Part shown: in pieces, positions 35,990 through 47,045 of the stretch
Layout: each line of letters opens with the position of its first letter
How positions within the stretch are numbered: position 1 is the first letter of the stretch
DNA from: Oxytricha trifallax
Lineage: Eukaryota; Ciliophora; Spirotrichea; Sporadotrichida; Oxytrichidae
Length of the DNA: 64,000 nt
Direction of reading: 5' to 3'
Assembly (NCBI GenBank): GCA_000711775.1
Contig: ARYC01004044.1
Coordinates: 1-64,000 of the forward strand
Made by a program: the position numbers and the translations under genes
The notes under the pieces: model-generated
Databases searched by the model: none
What the model was told of the DNA's origin: nothing
The model's input: only the letters and a program-made list of their open reading frames with translations

Positions 35990-37353
35990 GCATTTCGCTC
36001 TCTATTATTATTATTGCTAGAGCCCAGAAATCCCATTAGGTGTCTCAATCTCTCCAATCCCCTCTCTCTGGGAAATATCCAGGAGTGCCGTATACATTTC
36101 CTTATGCAGAGGCTTGCACTCTTTGAGCTCTGTTGAAGTCAATAATAAAAACTCTAAGAGGCTGAAAGTTTATCATGATGTTCTCTGGCTTTAAGTCTCT
36201 ATGAACATAACCAAGCTTGTGAAGCTCTTCAATCCCCTCAACTATCTGCTATACTATCTAGCCAATTTATCTCTGACATCTATTGTCAGATAAGAATTCT
36301 CTGTAAGTCATTTCAAGTAAAGGAAGACTCAAGGCTACATGATCTTTACCAAGTAAAATAGCATCAAGCTAGATAATATGCCTGCACTCATTTAACTTTG
36401 CCTTTTAAAGAGCATAATACTCATTAGCAAATTCCATTTGGAATTTGTCGTCAGCAAGGAAGTAATTGAAAGGATATATCTTGAATGCATATTAGTCATC
36501 AGTAATGACTCTTTTCTCTATTTTATCTTCAAAGAGTGAGGTAGCTTTCTAGGCAATAATCTAAGTCAATTATTTTAAAATGGGAATCTTCATTGCCTCT
36601 ATTTTAACTATGATTTTATTGATTTCAGACTGGAAAGTTCTTGACTGATTTCTTCATTTTTACTTAATTCTAGACTTCAACTCTAAGAGACTCCACTGGG
36701 TTTCTTGATCTCCTCTTTTAGAGGAATCTATTCCCTGTAGTGAATAAAGACAAAACTTTAATTGGGCTTTTTATTTAAGTGCACTTTGAGGTCACTAGTA
36801 TGAAAATATGGCTTCTCACAGAACTCACAGACATACTTCCCATATTTCTTTTAATGCTTGAGATATAACCTTGGCATATCGTTGTGTATATCTCTCAAGT
36901 GTCTCTTATAAGTTGACTTGTAAGGGAATTTTTTATTGCATTCTTTGCATTAATAGTCAACTTTGGCTTGTAATTATTAATGAATGCTCTATGGCGGGTT
37001 GTTTAACCTCCTCCTCAATTTGTACAGCTTCTAAGATAACAATCCTAATTAACTTATATTTAAATCTCAAAGCTAGACTGGTCAATGTTGTCATAAGTAG
37101 GCTCCCACTGAGTACAAGCGTCTCTGGTCTCTACTTTTCTTGGTTGCTGGAATGATAACTTTTATTGACTTGACCCAAGTAATGCCGCTCTTCTAAAAAG
37201 GTTAGCGCTCATTTTAGTTTGCTGATATATTTTATTATAATAATGATAAAATCTACCGAGATAAGCTATTATAGTAATGTATAATACACTCTGGTAGATT
37301 CTTTGCTGATACGTAAGAAAATTATCTAACCATAAAAGACTGTAAGTTGACAT
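35990..37353 (-). pseudogene. TBE zinc finger/kinase (57-kDa) gene, copy 1
   Basis: Reading minus from about 37350, two C2H2 fingers are clear: CKECNKKFPYKSTYKRHL ending RDIH near 36930, and CEFCEKPYFHTSDLKVHL near 36820. Further on, a kinase-like domain shows LHKLGYVHRDLKPENIMINF near 36210, with the catalytic-loop HRD and N in place, then FIIDFNRAQ, where DFG is expected but DFN is seen, and YGTPGYFP near 36090, the 'GTp.y..PE' region. The frame must be changed at least once between fingers and kinase. The protein is thought to be a TBE accessory factor that binds DNA; its kinase activity has not been shown to my knowledge. The altered DFG is shared in type with copy 2 (DLN) and may be a family trait. 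Confidence 0.8.
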
Positions 37354-37659
37354 ATTTTATGAGAATTTTATACATTTTAGTAAATTAATATACTGCTAAT
37401 GAAGTTTTGTTTCTCTAGGATGTCCTCCAAATCAAGTTTTAACTTAATTTGGAGGTAAAGTTATTAAACATTTTTATATTTAATCTGCTCCTAATTAAGT
37501 CTAAACCTTAAAATTTAACTCATAAAAAAGTTTGAACTTAATTTGGATTACCTCCTAAAATAATTAAACATTATTAGGAGCAATTTAATGGAGAAAGTTT
37601 GATAAAAATGGAAATCAATCTGTGAAACTTGGAGCAAGTTTTTCAATGCTTCTCCGCAT

Positions 37660-38565
37660 ATCTTTTCAAGGTTGACCTCCAGTAGGTCATCCCTATTTAG
37701 TAGTAAGATTTTAATAAACTTAGAATGAATATACATATTTTTAAACTTCATTAACATTTCTAGAAGAGGAAGCAAGATGGAGTCTATGAATGATGCATGA
37801 AGAGAACTTAATCTCAAGATTTAATAGGAAATTTTCGAAGTAAAGAGGACCTCTATAAGTACTTGGTTTAGCAAGGTAAGTTCTTAAGTAAGATTAATAA
37901 ATCCATTATAGTTGGATTGTTCTTGCCGACTTAGGAGGGAACTAAAATCTCTTTCTTAAAGGCCTTACTGAGTGAAGAGAAAAAAAGCTTTTAAGTCTAA
38001 TGAAATTAGGATAATAGAGATACCTAACTACCATGAAATATCAGTGAAAAACCTATATGACGATGCTATGAGTGATCCGGACGTAGCTCTCTACCTTCCA
38101 TCAAAGCTACAGCCTCTAATAAGTTGCCAGAGAGAAACTTCTTCGTTGGTGTTCTTTCAACTCTGAAACCTGAGTACTTAAATGAAGTTATTTAAGAAGC
38201 TCATAAGAAACACAACAGCATCTCTCCTGAAGAAAAAGAGAAGCAAGGTATTAAAATAAGTGACACCTGGCTGTAGGGACTTCAAAAACATCCTTTCATC
38301 TCAAGTAAGCTTAGTCTTCTAACTATATAGAAAAACCTGGTATGCTATATACTTGATGAAAAAGCGCAGCAAATTAAACAGAGAGAGAAAGTCTCAAGTA
38401 AAGCATGAATTGAGTAAGAGGCTCTTCAAAGATTTCTAAAACCCAGACGAGATGAACATAGATGCAGGGGCTGGCACTAATAGAAGAAACATAGGCCCAA
38501 GCAAGCCTTAAGAGGAAGAAAAGAAAGAGAAGCCAAATCCCTTTACGGGCAAATTTACTATGTGA
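37660..38565 (+). pseudogene. TBE 22-kDa gene, copy 1
   Basis: The plus strand encodes NEIRIIEIPNYHEISVKNLY, then DDAMSDPDVALYLPSKLQ near 38000-38110, matching the minus-strand 22-kDa frame of copy 2 and the relic at 10900-11530. Later blocks SISPEEKEKQGIKISDTW, near 38220, and QKHPFISSKLS, near 38290, also match. No ATG is in a good place for the start and the frame is changed between blocks, so the gene is broken. It is divergent to the kinase gene and convergent with the transposase gene, with only a few bases between their 3' ends. The role of the 22-kDa protein is unknown. Confidence 0.75.
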
Positions 38566-38571
38566 GCTTAT

Positions 38572-39619
38572 TCATTCGTTTAAATATAAAACTTATTTAT
38601 AAACACAAAATCTCCCTACTCTTGCGCATGCTTTTGCTTTATCATCGCTAACTCTTTTAGCAGCACTCTTAATAAAGTCTACTTTATCTATCTTCAAGTC
38701 GTGCATCAAGTGATAGAGTAGAAGTTTCTTGTAGTGGCCTTTCAATAACCCCAATATAATTCAATTCCATTGAATTGAGGACTCTAGGGAACATTAAATA
38801 CAGGTTTTTTTTTTAATCTTTCATATTCCTTCCTTGAGTCTTTAGTTTTATATATGAACTGATGAGTTATCAACGAATAGAATCTCTTAGTCAGCGTACT
38901 TATCTCTGAGTTATTTCAAGAACTTAATAAATTATTCAGTCTTTATAGAACGTGGGTGAATAACATAAGTCTCGAGGCCACTATCTTCACTTATTCCACC
39001 AAGAATAGCTTGAGTTTACACTAACATTTTAGCCATAAACTTCTATATTACTATACCTCTTGTACAAAGACCTTGATATAAAGGTATTGAATGTAAATAC
39101 TGCCTCATCAGCGTGTATGAACTTTATATTATAATCTAAAGACCTATGCATTTAATCGAATATATAATTTAAATTAGTCTTATAAAATGAACAATTAAAG
39201 TCAATCACTTTCTTAATGCGATTGACTGTCTTGTAAGATATTCCGTTCTTTTTATATATGTTAGCTATCGATTAAGCAGATATGTGAAGCTCAGGAAATT
39301 GGCGATGAAACATCACAGCCCTCTAGGCTAGAGAGAAATGAGCCCAGTATTTAAGAGTCTTATCATTAATAAGATAGTCAATATGATGCTGCTAAAATTT
39401 TAAGGGTCTCTTAGGCTTAGAATTAAGATGCTATCTCTTTAAATTCAATGTTAATAGACAGTGAGACCTCATAGTTGCTGGAGATTTATGGAGAAGCCTA
39501 GCTATAGACGTATAATTTAGAACAGGCTTGAGTTATTCACTATATTCATCACATCCATATCGCAACTTAAACAATAAATCTTTATACTCACTGTCATAAA
39601 CTGACCCCAAACCTCTCAT
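38572..39619 (-). pseudogene. TBE DDE transposase (42-kDa) gene, copy 1
   Basis: Starts at ATG 39619 (MRGLGSVYDSEYKDLLFKLR). A helix-turn-helix-like N-terminus (YTSIARLLHKSPATMRSHC) leads to the DDE core. IKFIHADEAVFTFNTF, near 39100, holds the first catalytic Asp. EILFVDNSSVH, near 38880, holds the second. VFNVPQSPQFNGIELYWGY, near 38780, holds the Glu, with spacing typical of Tc1/mariner relatives. The ending is at TGA 38572-38574. About three frame changes, between the first and second Asp blocks, after the second, and after the Glu block, break the gene. The transposase would cut and join at the C4A4 ends. Confidence 0.85.
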
Positions 39620-39759
39620 ATACTCACTTAAATTACTAATATTTAAACATTAAACCCTACATAAACCCTATTAAAAACCCAATTAAAGTATGCACTAGTA
39701 GTCTACTTTATCAATAAAAAACTCAATAAAACTACTGAAAGGGTTTTGGGGTTTTGAAT

Positions 39760-41906
39760 GGTAAGTGCTTTAATGCTTAGAAATTCAGGTCACTAAACTA
39801 TTTACCACTGTTTAAATAACTAGTGTTAAATAAAATTAATTATTCAAAAAATAACCATAGCAATATAATTTTCTTACAAAAGTGTTAAGGTAAAGATAAG
39901 ACTGAAATATCTTTAACTCTCCATTTTTTAAATAAATACTATAATTTTATTTAAAGATCATTATTGATAATTGCATCTTTTATCAGGCTTCAAATTTTTA
40001 AAAGGTTGAAGTGCTTTAATGAATAGCTTTTATTTAACATTAACTTTGAGACTGTTGATAATATAAATATCTCAGAATGCTATGATATGAATGGCATGTA
40101 AACTTATATATATAAAAAATTAATCTTATAATTGTTTAGCCATTATAGAAGCTATATTTCCATAACTCTCAGTGTCTTTATTATTGTTTTATCTTAATGA
40201 GTAAAATGATTAAATTAGAATAAATTTGCCAATCTAAAATGAAGCTATGGCTTAATTGAGAACTATGAATATTGTGCTTATTTATAAAATTTAAATAAAT
40301 AAAAATATTAATTTAGGTTTCGATTCCACTATCATTTTGTAAAATACAACTGGTTTTGTTTGTATAATAAAATATATGAATAATAATTATTTTATTTAGT
40401 TATTTATCGACAATGAATATTACAAAAGATCATCGAAGAGAAAGATTTCACAATTATATTCTGATTTTAGGGAGTTCTTATGATTCTTTATCCATATAAT
40501 TTTTAGTTATCTCAAATAAATTACTGATTGGTTAGTTTGACATTTGGCAGGACTTTTGGAAGTTGTACTGATCTATTAAAATTATTTTTTTATTTAAAGA
40601 TTTAACTTAAATTTCTCTCGCATCTTATCTTGTACATTACGCATTTAAGATGGTTTGTGATTTTATATTCACAATATTAGCATTAAATAATTTAGGCTAT
40701 ATGTATGGATATCTATAATTGCACTGCTAAATTTTGGTTATCTGATTTCTTTTAGAAAATTGGTTTTAAATTATATTAGTGTATTCTTATGATAATCTCT
40801 TTTCTAAAATTTCTAAGAGAGTAATACCTCCAGAATTAAAAAAATCTCCTTTATTCCAAGTGATTTCATTTATTTCTTGAAGTTTACTTTCTTAGTTAGC
40901 TATTGCTTTTTTTCTTTTGAGTAATACATAGAATGTAATATATTTCTTTGAACTTATAAAATTATAGTTATCTGAATCATTAAATTTTAATAGGCGGCAC
41001 AACACACCCAAAAAGTGAATAATTAATGATAAATGCCATTAAGACTAACAGTCAATCAATATCAATAAAATTCATACTTTAAGTAAACTATAAGTTATTG
41101 CTATGAAAGTAATTTCCTATGCATTGAGAGATTAGAAATGTTATTTAATGATAAATGAAGGAATAGAATGGGGAAAAAAAGCTATTTAAAGAAATTATGA
41201 TAAATTTGCAAAAAAATATATTGAAATATAAAAATATAGGTACTCTAATTATCACTTTAACTAAAACTAATGTTAAAATATATTAATTTTCAAAAGAATA
41301 ATACTTTTTAAATAATTAAATATATTTGTCATTTATATTTGGAGAAATACATTTGAATTAAAATGTTAATTACAATTATAAATAATAATAATAATAATAA
41401 TAATAATTAAATGAATGATTGAAATCTTATTGAAATCTAACTAATATTGTACTTTCTAGATAAATAATAGAATAAAAGCAGGATTTTTAAACAAATGGGC
41501 ATCCTCGAAAGTATACTTAAAATAAAATAAATTGACTTTAAATAAAAGTGATCGATAAAAGAGCTTTTGTGTCAAAAATAAAGACGATTTATTTAGTTCG
41601 AGAGGGAAAAGGATATTTATTGCTAGTATTAAAGAGTAAATTCAAATACAATTTCTATTAAAAGGTACTATAATATCAATAATAAAATAAAATAAATTCA
41701 ACTAAATTGATTATTAATAAATAAAATTATAAGAAATTTTTATAATTCAATTATATTTCTCATAAAATATAATCTTTTTAATCGCATTTAATAGAATATT
41801 TGATAGAAGAATTATGTTTAATAAGAAATATAACCATTAAAGAAAATGTAAATTGATTAATAATAATGTATTAAATAAAGACAAATAAAGTCGATTTTAA
41901 AAAATA
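39760..41906. other. AT-rich spacer with (AAT)n
   Basis: An (AAT)n microsatellite lies at about 41383-41408. No coding frame or long repeat was recognised in these 2.1 kb. Confidence 0.5.
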
Positions 41907-42692
41907 TCTAGAACCTCCAGAGACCACTCCTTAACACTAAATTATTCACTCTCATATCTTGCATGAACTCCCATACGAACATAATAAGGAATTAATTGGC
42001 TTAGATACTTAAAATTATGATAAATAATAAGAAAAATAGATGATTATAAGAATTTAATTAAGATTAATAAGAATACATTTAATGGCGACGCTGGTGGAGC
42101 AGTTTCACTCACTAAAAATTTAAGTTACAAAAAAGATTTCTAATTTTTTATTTTAAGAGGCCCTATCTGGTAAGAGCAGGGACTGACTTTAGTTAAGCCT
42201 TCGAAAAGAAACAGCACGGAACAGGAAAGGCGTGATGATATTTATTATTGGTGATATGTATTGTGGTGAATATAAGAATGGCAAAGCTGTTTCAGTATTA
42301 TCTCTTCAATTTTTTTAAAAGAATACTTATTAATCTTAATTAAATTTTTATAATCATCTTTTTTTAAAAATTATTTATCATAAATCTTATAAAACCATTA
42401 AGCGATATCAAAAATTCGACTATAATTATATTAGATAAATCCAATTTTTGAAAATCCCAACAACATCCAGAACCAATCATTAACACTAAATTCTTTACTC
42501 GCGCATTATTCATGAATTCTCATAAATACATAACTATGAATTATTTTTATTAGATACTTACAATCTTATAAAACAATTAAGCGATATCAACAGTTTGACT
42601 TTAATTAACATGAGATAGATCCATTTTTTCCAAAATCTCTACAAAACACAGAGATCACTCATAAACACTAAATTCTTCACTCTCACATAATG
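41907..42692. repeat. ~180-bp satellite array, left part
   Basis: Units are marked by cttataaaac-attaagcgatatc, with starts at about 42385 and 42565, and by agaccactc-ttaacactaaatt. The spacing is 180 bp. A first partial unit spans 41907-42016, then a TIR element interrupts it at 42017-42381. The array is then cut by TBE copy 2 at 42693 and resumes at 46621. Unit identity is about 85-90% by eye. It is a germline-type satellite, perhaps equivalent to the roughly 170-bp repeat described from Oxytricha. Confidence 0.87.
42017..42381. mobile_element. 365-bp TIR element carrying a MORN-like coding scrap
   Basis: The ends are inverted: atgataaataataagaaaaa on the left and the matching ttttaaaaattatttatcat on the right, with inverted similarity for about 55 bp (through aatttaattaagattaataag). 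It sits inside a satellite unit, with aaatt/aaatc possibly duplicated at the junctions. The interior, 42080-42320, is less AT-rich and gene-like: FNGDAGGAVSLTKN and, in another frame, GDMYCGEYKNGKA, which fits the MORN-repeat pattern (GD.Y.GE.KNGK). Either an element has captured a host gene piece or the flanking inverted repeats delimit a coding segment. Confidence 0.6.
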
Positions 42693-42797
42693 AATCAAAA
42701 CCCCAAAACCCCTTAGTTAGGTTTATAAGTGCTTTGATTTGTAGGGTATAGTTGGGGTCTTATTGGAGTTAGTAGAGAAATTAGGCCAATTTACAAA

Positions 42798-43812
42798 ATG
42801 AGAAATAGAAATTAGCGAAATTTAGGGTCTATTTATGATGAGTAATATTTAGATTTACTGCTTAAGCTTAGGTATGGTACAAGTATTAATATAGACTAAG
42901 TCAAACCTGTAATGAAATAGGCAGCTATAGCAAAGCTCCTATGCAAGAGTGCCTCAACAGTTAGGTATCATTGCTTGTTGGCTGTAAAGCATTATACTTC
43001 AGGCACTTGCATCCCAAGAAAATAAAAGTTCTCACAGCACCATATTGACTACCTCTGTGATTCGAAGACTTCAAAGTATTGGGCAAACTTTCCACAAGAC
43101 TAGCGAACTGTGATGTTTCATCGCAAGTTTCCTGACATGCGTATCTCCATAAACTATAGCCAACATTTTAGAAGAAATGGTATTACTTTCAAGACTGTCA
43201 AAAGAGTGAAGAGAGTGATTGATTTTACAGTGCCATTTTATAGAAATAATTTAAACTATATATATGATTAAATGCAGAGAGCTATTACAATAACATCAAA
43301 TTCATACACGCTGATGAAGCTGCGTATACCTTCAACACCTTTATTAATAAGTCTTGGTATAAAAAGTATGATAATATAGAAGTCTACGATTAGAAAATAA
43401 AGGGTGTAACCCATGCAATTTTAGCAGGTATTAGTGAAGAATCTGGCTTAGAAAGTTATGTTATTAATCCTCGCTCTATTAAGCGAGAGTAGTACATAGA
43501 GTTCCTACATAGCTGAGAGAAAAATACAACGATTAAGAGATCATCCTGTTTGTTGACAACCTCTCAGTTCATAAGACTAAGGAGTCTAACAAAGCTTATG
43601 AAGAGTTAAACATTACTCCTGTATACAATGTTCCTTACAGCCCATAATTTAATGGAATTGAATTCTACTGGAGTTAAATAAAGACCCACTACAAGAAACT
43701 GCTGCTAAATCACCTAATGCATGACTTGCCTATAGATACAGTAGACCTGATTCAGAGTAGCTGCAAAGTAAGCATAGATAAGACAACAGTTGTGCGAGAG
43801 AAGGAAGAATGA
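42798..43812 (+). pseudogene. TBE DDE transposase (42-kDa) gene, copy 2
   Basis: Start at ATG 42798 (MRNRNQRNLGSIYDEQYLDL), stop TGA 43810-43812. The DDE blocks are IKFIHADEAAYTFNTFINK near 43290, IILFVDNLSVHKTKESNKAY near 43550 and VYNVPYSPQFNGIEFYWSQI near 43630, so all three catalytic acids are visible. N-terminal motifs AAIAKLLCKSASTVRYHC and TVMFHRKFPDMRIS match copy 1. The length is not a multiple of three. Two frame changes, one just before the first Asp block and one between the first and second, break it. It is otherwise close to full length for the family (about 340 residues). Confidence 0.86.
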
Positions 43813-43875
43813 ATGTTTATAAATAAATTTTAGATTTAAATGAATAAATAAGTTCACATATTAAATTGGCCCTTG

Positions 43876-44790
43876 AACCGCCTTGCTTGGGCCAATATTT
43901 CTTCTCTTAGTGCCAGCTCCTGCATCTATGCTCATTTCATCTGGCTTTTAAAAATCTGTATAAAGTCTCTTGCTCACTTCATGAATAGTCTATGACTTTC
44001 TCTCTCTGTGAACATTTGCATGTTCTTTCATTAGGAATATACCAGTTCCAGGTTTCCCTACAAAGTTATGTGTCAAAGCTTACTAGACAGGTATGGATGC
44101 TTCTTAAGCTCCGCAAGCCAGGTCTCGCTTATTAGTATGCCTTGCTTCTTCTAATCTTCAGGAGAAATAGAGTAGCGTTTCTTGTGAGCTTCTTCAATGA
44201 TCTCTCTGAGATAACTCTCTCTTAAAGTGCCAAGAACACCAAAGAACAAGCTCTTTTCTGGAAGTTTGTTAGAGAGTTGTCTCTTGGTAGGAAGTAAACT
44301 TCCAACTATTCATCTTTCATCGCATCATCGTAGAGATTAGTGACTGAAATCTCTGGGTAGTTTGGTATTTCTATCAACTTAATTTCATTTTAAGGCTTTC
44401 TTCTCATCACAGAGTATAGCTCTTAAAAATGAGATTTTGGTACCTTCCATCGTTGGAAGGAATAAACCCACTATAGTATATGATTAAGTATATGTCACAT
44501 GCTCACCATGCTAAGTGAGATATCGATAGAGATCTTCCTTGCTTCTAAATCATGAGATCTTTCTTAAGCTTCAACCCTCTTCATTGCAGTACTTAAAGAT
44601 TCCATCCTGTTCCTTCTCTTGTTATTGAATTTCAAATTATAATATATAGACTTCTGGATCTTACTGTTAAAAATCTTTGTATTAAATATGGGCATCTTAT
44701 AGGAGGTCAACTTGGTAATGGATACGTGGAGAAAGCTGGTAGAAGCTGTAACAAACTTCAGAGATGGAGCTCCATTTTTATCAATTTAGT
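43876..44790 (-). pseudogene. TBE 22-kDa gene, copy 2
   Basis: Minus-strand blocks: KMPIFNTKIFNSKIQKSIYY then NRMESLSTAMKRVEAQERSH near 44690-44540, MRRKPQNEIKLIEIPNYPEI and SVTNLYDDAMKDEQ near 44400-44310, then REIIEEAHKKRYSISPEDQK and ISETWLAELKKHPYLSSKL near 44210-44080. They match copy 1 and the older relic. The frame shifts at least twice. It ends near 43876 with a 60-bp gap to the convergent transposase stop. Function unknown. Confidence 0.76.
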
Positions 44791-44794
44791 TCCA

Positions 44795-45075
44795 TTAAAT
44801 TAGTACTAAATTCGGTTTAATTTTAATTGGTACCAATTTAATAGTACCAAAACTTAATTAGTACCTACTTTTAAACTAATGAGGATTTAATGGAAAAATT
44901 CCAAAATGGTTCAAAACCTAATTGGTACCAGTACCAACCTGAATATTATCAAAGTTAGTACCAAAATAAAAAATGTTAAGCATGAAATTAGAAAAATTAT
45001 AGTTATAAACTTAGTATAAATTTGAGCTCTAACACTTTAATATCACCCATTAGTGCTGCAGTACCAACTCCTATA
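44795..45075. repeat. Cluster of ggtacc/agtacc motifs in TBE copy 2
   Basis: At least ten copies of the core gtacc or ggtac occur in about 280 bp, in both orientations (attggtaccaattta, atagtaccaaaactta, attggtaccagtaccaacc). They fill the space between the divergent 22-kDa and zinc finger/kinase genes. A divergent promoter or binding array for a TBE protein is a reasonable guess. Copy 1 has no such cluster in the same place. Confidence 0.55.
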
Positions 45076-45139
45076 CATAGTTGCTATAACTAGAGAGGTT
45101 ATTGGAGCCTTATAATACAAATTTAAATTTGAATTTAAA

Positions 45140-46545
45140 CATGGCGGCTAAATTAAATCGTAAAACAATCTCTCTTAGCAATGATTAATCATAGCTAAAC
45201 TTTGGCACCACTAAAAAGCAAGAAGTTATTTATATTGAGAGGAAGTAGAATTAAGAGCTCTTGAGTTTGAAGCAGACGTCTTCAAAATTGAAGTATCTAA
45301 ATAGAAGAGGAGAAAAGAGATAGGACTTTAAACATAAATTGAATATGTTGAGGGCTAAAAGAACAGCAACCAATTGAAAAATAAAAACACTTTGAATGCA
45401 ATGATTGTTAAAACTTCTACTCAACTGAGTAGAGCTTGAAGAGGCATATTAAAGAAATACATTCTGGTAACCGAAGATTTATTTCAAGCATGATAAGGTG
45501 GATGGCAGGTATTAATGCACAACTTGCATGAAGTATTACACTCACTCAGCTAAGGTTAAAAAACACATGCAAAAGCATCATTTAAGCGAGTTTTCAATGT
45601 AAGATTAAGAGACTTAAAAACTTATACCTGACAAAAGAAAGTCTAAAACTCTTGAATCTTTAAGAGAGTAGTAAGAAAGATCAAGAGGCAGAAACGATAT
45701 GAGTCAATGAATCAACCTACAGGCAATACATTTTTAGCATGCTTCTAAGAGAGAGCTATGTATATCCTGCATTAAATGCTGTTAATCTTAGCAGTTGTAT
45801 AGAAAACTACTTGAATATAAAAGTGCCTAGCAAGGCAAAACTTATAGTAGTCGACGAGCATACAAGGTATATCCTTTCAGCTATCTCATTAAGAATGAAA
45901 AGTATTAAAATAAGTTTGCTAACGAATATATCGTTCTTAGAGAAGCTTAAAAAAGAGATTGCAAGAACTTGCTTAGCTAAACGGTGTTATTTTAGGCTTT
46001 GGGTTCATTGCACTAAGGCTTAAGAAATATGAAATGAATCTAAGAGACTATCTATATCAAAACAGATATCCGCATGACTTGAATGATATACTTTCAGATA
46101 TGATTAAGGGTGTCTAGGAGTTGCATGCTTGGATATGTTCATAGAGATCTAAAGCCTGAAAATGTGAAGCTCAACCTCTGTCCTTTAGAAGGTGTAGTTA
46201 TCGATTTAAATAGAGCCTTAAGATAAGAGATTGTAACATTAGCAAAGGTTCTTGGGACACCAGGATACTTCCCAATCAGAGAGAAGTAGACAAATAGCTC
46301 AGTTTAGTGGGATGAATGGGCAATTACTGCTATAATATTAGAAAGTGACATGGAAAGCATGTCTTACTGGACTAAAAACGTGAAGCTCTTCATATCTCTA
46401 AACATTAGAAGAAATACGAGCCACTATAGAGAGCAAGATTCAAGAGATAAAACAAAGACAAGCAGATTAAATTTGTTTGAATTAAGCACTCTAATACTCA
46501 TTAAATATTCATTGAATTCACATAAAACCTGCGTTTTTCTCTACT
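45140..46545 (+). pseudogene. TBE zinc finger/kinase (57-kDa) gene, copy 2
   Basis: ATG 45140 (MAAKLNRKTISLSND). Two C2H2 fingers follow: CNDCQNFYSTEQSLKRHIKE ending IHSG near 45400, and CTTCMKYYTHSAKVKKHM ending QKH near 45530. The kinase part starts around 45740 (LSSCIENYLNIKVPSKAKL). It has the catalytic loop LGYVHRDLKPENVKLNL near 46140, VVIDLNRA where DFG is expected, and VLGTPGYFPIREK near 46250. The frame changes several times, so the gene is broken. The same DFG alteration in kind as copy 1 suggests an inactive or unusual kinase in the family. Confidence 0.8.
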
Positions 46546-46620
46546 AACCCCAATAAGTCCCCAACTATACCCTACAAATCAAAGTACTTATAAACCTCAT
46601 TAAGGGGTTTTGGGGTTTTG

Positions 46621-47045
46621 AATGAATTCTCTTACTAACATAACTATGAATTATTTCTCAATTTACTTACAATTTTATAAAATTAATAAGCGATATCAAC
46701 AATTCGAATATAATTTACATAAGATAGATCTAATTTTTCAAAATCTCTACAACATCCAAAGACCACTCATTAACACAAAATTCTTCACTCTCACTTCATG
46801 AATGAATTCTCTTACAAACATAACTATGAATTATTTGTAATAGATACTTACAATCTTATAAAACAATTAAGCGATATCAACAGTTCGAATATAATTTACA
46901 TAAGAAAGATCCGCTTTTTCAAAACCTCACCAACATCTAGAGACCACTGATTAACACTAAATTCTTAACTCTCATATCATGCATGAATTCTCGTGCGAAC
47001 ATCCAGAGACCTCTTCTTAAGACTAAATTTTTCACTCTCGCATCA
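46621..47045. repeat. ~180-bp satellite array, right part
   Basis: Continuation of the array interrupted by TBE copy 2. Units are marked at about 46673 and 46855 (182 bp apart); the last unit is truncated near 47045. The motifs cttacaatcttataaaacaa and attaagcgatatcaacag match the left part. Confidence 0.86.

Larger units (their letters stand above)
35606..39756 (-). mobile_element. TBE: TBE transposon, copy 1 (4151 bp)
   Basis: Both ends are telomere-like: caaaaccccaaaaccctttc at the left and its inverted form at the right. The terminal inverted repeats extend for about 140 bp (35606-35745 and 39615-39756) with a few mismatches. AAT is duplicated on both sides (35603-35605, 39757-39759), fitting the ANT target preference of TBE elements. 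Inside lie the zinc finger/kinase gene (minus), the 22-kDa gene (plus) and the DDE transposase gene (minus), the family's standard arrangement. All three genes are interrupted in this copy. Between the first two, a hairpin word pair cctccaaat and atttggagg lies at 37423-37455. The element is a Tc1/mariner-related DNA transposon eliminated from the somatic genome in Oxytricha. Confidence 0.95.
42696..46620 (+). mobile_element. TBE: TBE transposon, copy 2 (3925 bp)
   Basis: Ends are caaaaccccaaaacccctta and its inverted form, with terminal inverted repeats of about 87 bp (42696-42782, 46534-46620). AAT is duplicated at 42693-42695 and 46621-46623. Removing the element and one AAT restores an intact 180-bp satellite unit, so the insertion was clean. 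Gene order is transposase (plus), 22-kDa (minus), zinc finger/kinase (plus), the mirror image of copy 1. The terminal repeats differ from those of copy 1 beyond the telomere-like part, so the two represent different TBE subfamilies. All three genes carry breaks. Confidence 0.95.

Noticed and set aside
37548-37817. Minus-strand frame of about 89 codons inside TBE copy 1
   Set aside because: It lies antisense to the start of the 22-kDa gene and no equivalent is found in copy 2.
35606-46620. C4A4 repeats as true chromosome ends or telomere addition sites
   Set aside because: They occur in inverted pairs with AAT duplications and flank TBE genes, so they are transposon termini.
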